Shown one piece after another: positions 1 to 7,264 of a DNA stretch of 39,373 nt. Made by a program: the position numbers and the translations under genes. Position 1 is the stretch's first letter; each line of letters starts with the position of its first letter. The stretch covers positions 1 to 39,373 of the forward strand of contig JASJDP010000039.1 in assembly GCA_030065095.1 (NCBI GenBank), in the 5' to 3' direction. Origin of the DNA: Rhodobacter sp. (lineage in GTDB: Bacteria; Pseudomonadota; Alphaproteobacteria; Rhodobacterales; Rhodobacteraceae). The notes beneath the pieces were generated by a model, which made no database searches, had not been told where the DNA came from, and saw only the letters and a program-made list of their open reading frames with translations.

Positions 1-109
1 GCAAGCGCATCGGCCGGTTCGAGCGCAACACAAAGCGGCATTTGTCGCGGACCACGAAGCACTTCGCCGGGCTGACCAGCGGCGTGCGTCTGACGCTACG
101 GGCGGTTGC
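1..109. repeat. Terminal direct repeat, left copy (circular overlap)
   Basis: These 109 bases are identical to 39265-39373 at the other end of the window. The repeat lies inside the tape-measure reading frame, which continues in frame across the join. True terminal repeats of virion DNA do not normally cut an essential gene, so this is best read as the overlap left when a circular or circularly permuted molecule is linearised. Unique length is therefore 39,264 bp. Confidence 0.95.
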
Positions 110-1856
110 GGCGCTTTCCGCGGGCGGTCTGGTTGCCCGTGTCGTGAGCGATCTCGACCGGATCGGCAAGCAGGCCGACAAGCTGGGGCTGACAACCGAT
201 GCGCTGCAGGAAATGCGCTTTGCTGCAGACCAGTCGGGCATTGCCGTCAACACGTTCGACATGGCCTATCAGCGGTTCATTCGCCGTCTGGCCGAGGCGC
301 GCCAGGGCAAGGGAGAGGCACGCGACGCACTAAAGGAGCTTGGCATTGCACTGGTCGACGCCGAAGGCAATGCCCGGTCGAGCGAAGCGGTTCTGCGCGA
401 AGTGGCCGATGGCATGGTCCAGCTGGAAGATCAGTCTGACCGAGTGCGCGTCGCCATGCGGCTTTTCGACAGCGAAGGCGTGGCGATGGTCAATATGCTG
501 CGCAACGGATCGGCTGGGCTGGACGAAATGCGCCAGCGCGCCCGTGACCTGGGCATCGTGATCCGCGAAGAGACGGTGCGCGAAGCCGAGGAATTGAAAA
601 ACAAGCTTGGCGAGGTCACCGGCCAACTTAAAGCTGAATTGTCGGAGGCTCTGATCAATATTGGGCCCTTGCTCGTTGGCGTTGCCGGGTTCATGGCCGA
701 TGTTGCGGGCGCGGCCGGGGCACTCGGGGCTGCTGCCGCAGCCGCCGCCGCCGAACTGCGCGGCGTCATCGAGGCCGCGGTAGGGGTTGGAAATGTGCAG
801 CTGCCGTCGCAGCTTTCGCCGGAAGAGGCAGCGCGGCTGCAGGCGGACGTCGAAGCCGCGGGCAATCTGGGCGGCGGGGACCCGAGCAACACCGGTCGTG
901 TCTTCGTCGATGACAAGGGCAACATCGTGGAATACGGCACCCCGGCGGCCGAGCGGGTCATTGCCGGGATAACGGGCCCGGCCAGCCGCCAGATCGTGCC
1001 GGCGCATGGCGACCGCTTTCTGTCACCAACCGACCCGCGCTCGCCCTACATGATGTCGGAAAGAGGCCGCGCGGCCTACCGCGCGCGGCTCTATAGCTCT
1101 GGCGCATCCAAGCGCAGCCGCGGTGGCGGTGGCGGAGCGTCGCGCGAGATGGATCGCATGAACGATCTGATGCGCGAAGGTGAGGCGCTGCAGGAGCGGC
1201 TGCGCACCGAAACCGAGCGCTACAACGACGAAATGGCACGGCACCGCGAATTGCTCGATGCCGGCACCATTGGGCAGGAAACCTATGCCCGCGCTGTCGA
1301 GGACACCGAAAGCCGCCTTGGCAGGTTCGGGGCGCTGAGCCGCGATCTGAAGGATGCGCTGATCGACGCCGCCGCCGGGGGCGCCAACGCCTTCCGCAAT
1401 CTTGGTGAAGCGATCAAGCGCGCGGCGGCGGAATATGCCCTGTTCGGCAGCGGTCCGCTGAGCGGGATCCTCGGCGGCGGGTTCAAGGGATTGCTCGGCG
1501 GTTTCAGCCTGTTTGATCGCGGCGGCTATACCGGCAACGCACCGACGGGCCGGGCGACTGGGATCGTGCATGGCCAGGAGTACGTCATGGACGCAGCCTC
1601 GACCCGCCGCATCGGTGTCCAGACGCTCGATGCCATGCGCCGCGGCATGATGCCGGCGGTGCCGGTATCCGGTGGCGCGCAGCGGCTTGACGGGTCGATC
1701 CGGGTTTATGTCGATCAGGACGGGGAATGGCAGGCAGAGGTTAGGCGGATATCGGTCTCCGCGACGGCGCCGATCATCGGCCAGTTCGCCCAGGCGCAGC
1801 AGGAAAGCTTCGGGGCGGCCCTGAACAACTACCAAAGCCGGGGCACCGCGACGTGA
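1..1856 (+). CDS. Tail tape measure protein (3' part; gene starts at 39183)
   Basis: The tape measure protein sets tail length and lines the tail tube before DNA ejection. The frame is open from base 3 with no start near the left end, because the real ATG is at 39183 and the gene crosses the circular join; the complete protein is 645 residues. Visible parts are an N-terminal helical region, an Ala/Gly-rich hydrophobic stretch (bases about 640-790), a Ser/Gly linker, a charged coiled coil (bases about 1140-1330), and a C-terminal FDRGGYTG-type motif (base about 1510) typical of lambda-like tape measures. It follows the frameshifted chaperone pair and precedes tail-tip genes, the standard order. 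The TTG at 42 is an internal codon, not the start. The next gene starts with a GTG overlapping its stop. Confidence 0.92.
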   Translation, partial: KRIGRFERNTKRHLSRTTKHFAGLTSGVRLTLRAVAALSAGGLVARVVSDLDRIGKQADKLGLTTDALQEMRFAADQSGIAVNTFDMAYQRFIRRLAEARQGKGEARDALKELGIALVDAEGNARSSEAVLREVADGMVQLEDQSDRVRVAMRLFDSEGVAMVNMLRNGSAGLDEMRQRARDLGIVIREETVREAEELKNKLGEVTGQLKAELSEALINIGPLLVGVAGFMADVAGAAGALGAAAAAAAAELRGVIEAAVGVGNVQLPSQLSPEEAARLQADVEAAGNLGGGDPSNTGRVFVDDKGNIVEYGTPAAERVIAGITGPASRQIVPAHGDRFLSPTDPRSPYMMSERGRAAYRARLYSSGASKRSRGGGGGASREMDRMNDLMREGEALQERLRTETERYNDEMARHRELLDAGTIGQETYARAVEDTESRLGRFGALSRDLKDALIDAAAGGANAFRNLGEAIKRAAAEYALFGSGPLSGILGGGFKGLLGGFSLFDRGGYTGNAPTGRATGIVHGQEYVMDAASTRRIGVQTLDAMRRGMMPAVPVSGGAQRLDGSIRVYVDQDGEWQAEVRRISVSATAPIIGQFAQAQQESFGAALNNYQSRGTAT

Positions 1857-2548
1857 CAAAGCGCGAGATCATCACGGTGCCCTGGTCACTGTTTGGAATG
1901 ACCGAGGTCGATTGGGACATCGATTTTCGCGAACAGGGCGCGCTTGAGAATATCGCCGGCGGAACGCAAGTGGTGTATTCGGCCTTTCCGCGTTGGATCG
2001 GGTCGCCGTCATTGGTTCTGAACCGGGCGGAAATTCTGGCCTGGCGAGCGCACCGGTGGCATGCCGGCGGGCTGCGCGGTGTTTTCAGGATTTTCATGAA
2101 AGATCCCGCTGCAGTGAATTTGCGGGCTATCGCCGGGGCAGACGCTTACATCGAGCCCGGTGTTCCGTTTTCTACCGGCGCCGTTTTCGCCACCGGCGAG
2201 GGGCTTCAGTATTCGCCGACGGTGGAAACGGTCGGGGCGGCGGCAAAAGGTGCGACCGAGATGGTCATCGATCCGGCCACCGCCGAATTCCCGATAGTGC
2301 CTGGTATGATCGTTAGCCACGACGATTGGCCGATCGGCATCACGTCGGTGACAACAGAGGGCAGCTACCAGCGCCTGACCTTCAGGCCCGAGGGGTTGCG
2401 CGGCGCGATTCCGGATCAGGGCCGCATTTCGCTGCTGCCAACAGGCCTCTTTGAGGCCAGCACCGCGGGAATGGGAAATCCCGCCTACGGGCTTGACCGG
2501 GTGTCCCGGCCGCGTTTGCAGCTGCGCGAGTGGATCAACCGGCCATGA
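1853..2548 (+). CDS. Minor (distal) tail protein
   Basis: This 231-residue protein starts with GTG in GTGA, overlapping the tape-measure stop, so the two genes are probably translationally coupled. I do not recognise a named family with certainty. It is rich in aromatic and small residues with no signal or membrane segment, as expected of a structural protein. Its place directly after the tape measure is where siphophages encode the distal tail protein or a hub component. The following gene starts inside its stop codon (ATGA). Role is inferred from position. Confidence 0.72.
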   Translation: MTKREIITVPWSLFGMTEVDWDIDFREQGALENIAGGTQVVYSAFPRWIGSPSLVLNRAEILAWRAHRWHAGGLRGVFRIFMKDPAAVNLRAIAGADAYIEPGVPFSTGAVFATGEGLQYSPTVETVGAAAKGATEMVIDPATAEFPIVPGMIVSHDDWPIGITSVTTEGSYQRLTFRPEGLRGAIPDQGRISLLPTGLFEASTAGMGNPAYGLDRVSRPRLQLREWINRP

Positions 2549-3126
2549 GCTTCTTTCCCGCAGGCTTCGATCCGCGCGCCGATGTGGTCGCGGTGTTCCA
2601 ACTGGTGAACATCAACACGACCGATGGCGACTTTGGCTTTCTGGTTGGCACCGATGGCAGGTTTCGGGATGTCAACGGCAAGGACTGGTGGGGCTCGCAG
2701 TTGATCGGCAGTGGCCCGCTTGAAACCTCGATCGGCGGCACTGCGCCGCGCGGAGAAATCTCGCTGTCCTACTTCCAGGATCCCGAAGCCGGAGACCTGA
2801 TTTCTCAGATCAAGGCGCTTGGCAACGACTATGTGAAGGACCGCCCCATCACGTTCTATGTGCAGCCGTTCTTCAACCAAGAATACCAAGCCCCGCAGAT
2901 TGCGCCGATCCAGCGGGCGCGGCGCTTCATGCGGTCGATCACTTACCAGTTCGACGGCCCGCTCGGTCGCCGGATTTCGGTCGGCTTCGAAACCGAATTG
3001 GAGCGGCGGCAGCGCGCGCGGCGCATGGTCTACAACACGGTCGACCACGCCCGACTGACCGGATCCGCGAACCCGTCGCTGGAACTGATGCCGTCCGACA
3101 GCCTGCAGGACGAAAAGCTGTTCTGA
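2545..3126 (+). CDS. Minor tail / tail-tip protein
   Basis: A 193-residue protein read from the ATG at 2545, which overlaps the previous stop as ATGA. The upstream in-frame codons (from 2530) are part of the previous gene. It is a soluble, mostly beta protein ending in a charged Arg-rich segment (FETELERRQRARR). It shares order and coupling with the preceding and following genes of the tail-tip block, and is probably a hub or baseplate-like component. No catalytic motif is visible. Confidence 0.7.
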   Translation: MSFFPAGFDPRADVVAVFQLVNINTTDGDFGFLVGTDGRFRDVNGKDWWGSQLIGSGPLETSIGGTAPRGEISLSYFQDPEAGDLISQIKALGNDYVKDRPITFYVQPFFNQEYQAPQIAPIQRARRFMRSITYQFDGPLGRRISVGFETELERRQRARRMVYNTVDHARLTGSANPSLELMPSDSLQDEKLF

Positions 3127-3536
3127 TGTCGCCGCTTTTTCACATCGCATCGCTCTGGTCCGTGCAGGAAACGCGCTGGGGCGAGAACGACTGCATGCTC
3201 GTCCTGGCCGACTGGGTCCACGCGCAGGGCCACCCCGATCCGGCAGCGGAGGTCCGTGGCACCTATGACCGCGCGCAATCGCGTCAGGCTGTCGAGTTCC
3301 TGCGCGCGCCAGTGGAGACTGCGGCCCGTTACTTTGAAGGTGTTGCCGGGCTGACCAGGACAGAGGCGCCAGGCCCGGGCGACATAGCGGTGCTGTTGGT
3401 GCCGCAGCCCGGCGGTATGCGCCCGATCGGCGCGCTCAATCTCGGGCCGGTTTGGGTGGCCAAGGCAGAACGGTTCGGGGTCGTGCAATTTGCCGGTCCG
3501 CAAGTGCTTGGCGCTTGGGATGTCGGATATGCGTAG
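3126..3536 (+). CDS. DUF6950-like tail assembly protein
   Basis: 136 residues starting at an ATG that shares its A with the preceding TGA. The N-terminal RWGENDCMLVLADWV segment, with an Asn-Asp-Cys motif, is the hallmark of the DUF6950 family, found between tail-tip genes of alphaproteobacterial phages and gene transfer agents. The Cys near the N-terminus and a later GDIAVL-type strand recall NlpC/P60-like folds, which in tails may cleave host peptidoglycan, but I cannot place a full Cys-His-His triad. Most likely a tail-tip assembly protein. Confidence 0.75.
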   Translation: MSPLFHIASLWSVQETRWGENDCMLVLADWVHAQGHPDPAAEVRGTYDRAQSRQAVEFLRAPVETAARYFEGVAGLTRTEAPGPGDIAVLLVPQPGGMRPIGALNLGPVWVAKAERFGVVQFAGPQVLGAWDVGYA

Positions 3537-6021
3537 GCTTCTTCTTGCGGCGCTGCTCTCGACGACAGCGCTGGTCCCGGCCCGCGCAGATGCCGGACCG
3601 GTCCTCGGGTTCATCTCTGCGCTCAGCGGGGGCACGCTGTTTGCCGGGTCGTATTTCGCGCCGGGGTTCCTGGGCGGGTACACGGCCGGGTCGCTTTTGG
3701 GCTCCTCGGTTCTGGGTCGGCTGGCCCTGGGCCTGGGCGTGTCGGCGCTGTCAAGCGCTGTCTTCCAGCCGGACGGGCCAAAGCCGACGGACAGGCTGGT
3801 CAACTATGCCCAGCCGATCGCGTTCATGGAACGTGGCTATGGCACTGTGCGCAAAGGCGGGCCGTTGTCGCTCAGCAAGTTCGCTGGCAAAAAGCGCCAC
3901 TATGGCGTCCTGATGGCCGCCCAGTCGACGGAGGGGGTCGTCGAGCACTGGCTGGACGATACTGCTGACGTACAGCTTGACGGCAGCGGTAACGTCACCG
4001 ACGCGCCCTATGCCGGCTATGGCAATATCCGGCCGTTCACCGGGCAGAGCGGCCAGACTGCAGACAGCCTGCTGGTATCCACGTTCACCCAGTTCACGGC
4101 ATCTCATGACTTTGCCGAATTGTCGGGGGCCTGGCTTTGGGCGCGAAAGCCCGACCCGGCGGATTTCAACGAAATCTACCCGGGCAACCGCGAATGGGTC
4201 TATGCGCCGGTCTGGAAGATGAGCGACCAGATTTTCGATCCGCGCGACGATTCGACAGGCTGGTCGGACAACTGGGCGCTGTGTTTCGCGCATGAGATGC
4301 AGACCTATTTCGGCCTGACCATGGACGACGGCAATATCGCCGAAGAGGCCGACATCAGCGACGAGCAGGTGACCAACAAGGAAAGCCAGCTGCAGGCGCG
4401 CTGGACGCTGAATGGCGTGTTCAGCGATGACATGCCGCTTGAGACGATCCTGGGCCAGTGCGCCGCTGCGGCAGATGCGTTCATCTGGGAACACACCGAC
4501 GGCACGCTGCGGTTCAAGGTCGGTCGCTGGCAGGAGCCTACCGTCATTTTGACGCTGGCCGATTTCATCGGATCGCTGTCGATCACCGAGGGTCAGGCCG
4601 ATACCAATGCGGTCAACGAATATGCGCCGGAATATATCGAACCCGGCAGGGAGTGGAAAGAAACGCCCGGCGGTGTCATCGTTGTCGATCCGAACGGACG
4701 GCGCGACCGGCGGTCGCCGCAGCTCTTTCTGGTAAACAACCACAACCAGGCTGCGCGTGCCACTGAACGGATCAAGACGAAGGACCATGCCCAATACCGG
4801 CTAAGGGGCACACTTAAGCTGATCGGGTACGAACTTTTCGAACAGGATTGCGGGCCGCGCTTTGCGCGGTTCCAGGATGCCGGGTTCGACTTTTACCTTG
4901 AGATGGACAAGATCAGCGCCCGCGACGATGGCGTCAGTTTTGACATCGAGGCCCGATCGGTTCTGCCCGATGACTTTGCCTTCACGGCCGCAACGGACGA
5001 GCCCGACAGGCCGGACTATGTCGATTTCGATGATGCGCCCGACGACGATCAGCTGACGGGACTTGCCGTCGAAAACTACGGCAGCGGCAGCATCGACCCC
5101 TCGCTGCGCTGGTATTGGCCCGCACAGGACGAAATTTACAGGATCGGCTTCCAATATCGCCGCGTCACGACGCCAGCGCAGGCATGGAACACCATCTCGC
5201 TTCCCTCCGGCACGACGGAATACATCACCACCGGCCTGATCGAAGACGAGACCTATGAGGGCCAGGCGGTTCTGCTGAAGGGCGCGTTTGCTGAGCAGAC
5301 CGGCGACTGGGATCCAGACCCAGCGTTGTCGATCGTTGCAGGATCTGCGCCGCCCGCGCTGACCGTGTCGACGCAAGCAGCCGAGCCAGGCGGCGTCAGA
5401 TTTACCGGTACGGCGCCGGTTTGGACGAAACTCGCCGGTGTCAAGATATACCGCGCCGCGGTCGGGGCGGCGTTTTCTACTGCGGTCGAGGTCTCTGGCG
5501 GAACGATTGCGGTGGCCTCGGGCGCCAGCTTCAATGTGTTCGCCGGCGACGATACCGTTTCGAACCTAATAGCCAACGGGACGTTCGACAGCGGATCGAA
5601 CTGGTCGCTGGATGCCAACTGGTCGATATCCGGTGGTGTGGCAAGCCACGTGGCCGGCGCCGACACAGCCGATCAGACCATCGCAGGCCTGAGCGCCGGG
5701 GTGGATTATCGCTACACCTTCGACATTCTGAACCGGACCGGCGGTGCGGCGCAGGCACGCATTGTCGGCAGTTCCACCGCCTCCGGGTCGTCAGAATCCT
5801 CCGATGGGACGCATCAGGGCGTTATCACTGCGCCAGCCTCTCCTGTCGAATTCCAGATGTTCGGCAATGCCAGTTTCGTTGGCGATGTCGACAACATCTT
5901 CCTGGTCGAGGACACCGCCGGGTCGCTGGCGCAGGGCGAGGCGGACTTCTGGATTGCGCCGATCAGCGACACCGGCGTCCGGGGCACGCCCGACGGCCCA
6001 CACACATTGCGCATACCGTAA
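3520..6021 (+). CDS. Tail-tip / central fibre protein with signal-like N-terminus and CBM-like C-terminus
   Basis: About 833 residues from the ATG at 3520 (830 from the ATG at 3529; both overlap the previous stop at 3534-3536). Size and position match gpJ-like host-specificity proteins at the tail tip. The N-terminus has Arg-Arg, a Leu/Ala-rich hydrophobic core and a small-residue stretch ending ARADA, exactly like a Sec signal peptide, followed by further Gly/Leu hydrophobic segments to about residue 90. The middle is a beta-rich hub. From about residue 510 there are fibronectin-like strands, and residues about 685-800 contain NGTFDSGSNWS and SGGVA motifs typical of CBM4/9-type jelly-roll carbohydrate-binding modules. 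Receptor binding is inferred. Confidence 0.8.
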   Translation: MSDMRRLLLAALLSTTALVPARADAGPVLGFISALSGGTLFAGSYFAPGFLGGYTAGSLLGSSVLGRLALGLGVSALSSAVFQPDGPKPTDRLVNYAQPIAFMERGYGTVRKGGPLSLSKFAGKKRHYGVLMAAQSTEGVVEHWLDDTADVQLDGSGNVTDAPYAGYGNIRPFTGQSGQTADSLLVSTFTQFTASHDFAELSGAWLWARKPDPADFNEIYPGNREWVYAPVWKMSDQIFDPRDDSTGWSDNWALCFAHEMQTYFGLTMDDGNIAEEADISDEQVTNKESQLQARWTLNGVFSDDMPLETILGQCAAAADAFIWEHTDGTLRFKVGRWQEPTVILTLADFIGSLSITEGQADTNAVNEYAPEYIEPGREWKETPGGVIVVDPNGRRDRRSPQLFLVNNHNQAARATERIKTKDHAQYRLRGTLKLIGYELFEQDCGPRFARFQDAGFDFYLEMDKISARDDGVSFDIEARSVLPDDFAFTAATDEPDRPDYVDFDDAPDDDQLTGLAVENYGSGSIDPSLRWYWPAQDEIYRIGFQYRRVTTPAQAWNTISLPSGTTEYITTGLIEDETYEGQAVLLKGAFAEQTGDWDPDPALSIVAGSAPPALTVSTQAAEPGGVRFTGTAPVWTKLAGVKIYRAAVGAAFSTAVEVSGGTIAVASGASFNVFAGDDTVSNLIANGTFDSGSNWSLDANWSISGGVASHVAGADTADQTIAGLSAGVDYRYTFDILNRTGGAAQARIVGSSTASGSSESSDGTHQGVITAPASPVEFQMFGNASFVGDVDNIFLVEDTAGSLAQGEADFWIAPISDTGVRGTPDGPHTLRIP

Positions 6022-6036
6022 ATCCACGAGGCAACC

Positions 6037-7263
6037 ATGAGCTCACTCACTCAGCCAATCCAATCGGTTTGGCGCGGAAATCCTATTGCCGAAGACCATC
6101 AACCGGATCCGTCGGCGATCGTCCAGCAGCTGACCGAGATACATGCCACCGCCACGGCGGCCGCCGACGGGCAAAACTGGCTGGCTGATGCCGATCTCGC
6201 GACGACGGCGAATGTCACACTGTCGGGCGAACAGACGATCGACGGCACGCTGACCAGCGCCAGCCGCTTGCTGGTCAAGGACCAGACTGACGCCACCGAG
6301 AATGGCGTTTACGTCACCGCGGCCGGCGCCTGGAGCCGGGCCACGGATGCCGACACATCCGCCGAGATCGCGCGCGCCTATATCCGGGTCGATGGCGGCA
6401 CGGCCAATGGCGGCAAACGCTTTGCGGTCGACGGCTCACCGACGCTTGGCACCGGCAGTATCAACTGGGACGAGGTCGGCCCGTCCACCGATCTGGCTGC
6501 GCATGAGGCGGATACAGCGAACCCGCACAGCGTCACCAAGGCGCAGGTGGGGTTGGGCAATGCAGATAACACCTCGGATGCGGACAAGCCCGTTTCGACG
6601 GCCCAGCTTCTGGCGATCACGCGGTCGCGCGTGCGGATGATCCCGCAGAACAACGAGCGCATCACCATGACGCGCTCGGGCGCGAACGATATCGCCGTCG
6701 TGATCCCCGCGCTGGATCTGGTTTATCCCGAAACGACCGCGGCAGACACCGTCGCCTCGCACAGCTTCACTTTGACGGCCACAGAGGGCGGCACGAGACT
6801 GTTGCTCTATGACCGGATCGGCGACAGCTGGTCGGTCGTGGCGAAAAACGCCTGGACAGACAACAATGTCGGGACGGCGGAATATCTGGCAGTTGGCTAC
6901 TGGACCCATGACCGGGTCAATGACGAGACCCTGCTGATCACGCAATGGGCAAAGATCCGGTATCGCCAGCGGCGCTCGATCGACGGCGGCACCGAGGTCG
7001 AGGTCACCCAGGAACTGATCGCCGATGGCGAGACCATAACCGAAGACTGGTTCGCCGATGAAATCCACGCCGCCCGTTACGACGACAGCGCCGAGGATGA
7101 GATCCAGCATCAGGCCTACGCATCCCTGTCGGCCAGGCTGAACGCGATGTCAGAGGCCGACCGCGTCGCCGCCGGAAATAACCTCTCCAACGCCAATCGC
7201 ATCACCAGCCTCGAAACACTTGCCGAGGCGCTTGACGCCCGCATCACAGCCCTGGAGCCCTGA
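6037..7263 (+). CDS. Tail fibre protein with phage tail repeat
   Basis: 408 residues, ATG preceded by GAGG at good spacing. Residues about 155-190 contain HEADTANPHSVTKAQVGLGN followed by NADNTSDADKPVST, the classic phage tail-collar/fibre repeat that forms trimeric shafts. The preceding region, with LLVKDQTDATENGVYV, is a common alphaproteobacterial fibre domain. The C-terminus has a heptad-like helical stretch (SLETLAEALDARITALEP) suited to trimerisation. The gene lies between the tail-tip protein and the sulfatase, so it probably forms the side or central fibre, perhaps as the attachment base for the sulfatase. Confidence 0.82.
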   Translation: MSSLTQPIQSVWRGNPIAEDHQPDPSAIVQQLTEIHATATAAADGQNWLADADLATTANVTLSGEQTIDGTLTSASRLLVKDQTDATENGVYVTAAGAWSRATDADTSAEIARAYIRVDGGTANGGKRFAVDGSPTLGTGSINWDEVGPSTDLAAHEADTANPHSVTKAQVGLGNADNTSDADKPVSTAQLLAITRSRVRMIPQNNERITMTRSGANDIAVVIPALDLVYPETTAADTVASHSFTLTATEGGTRLLLYDRIGDSWSVVAKNAWTDNNVGTAEYLAVGYWTHDRVNDETLLITQWAKIRYRQRRSIDGGTEVEVTQELIADGETITEDWFADEIHAARYDDSAEDEIQHQAYASLSARLNAMSEADRVAAGNNLSNANRITSLETLAEALDARITALEP

Positions 7264-7264
7264 C

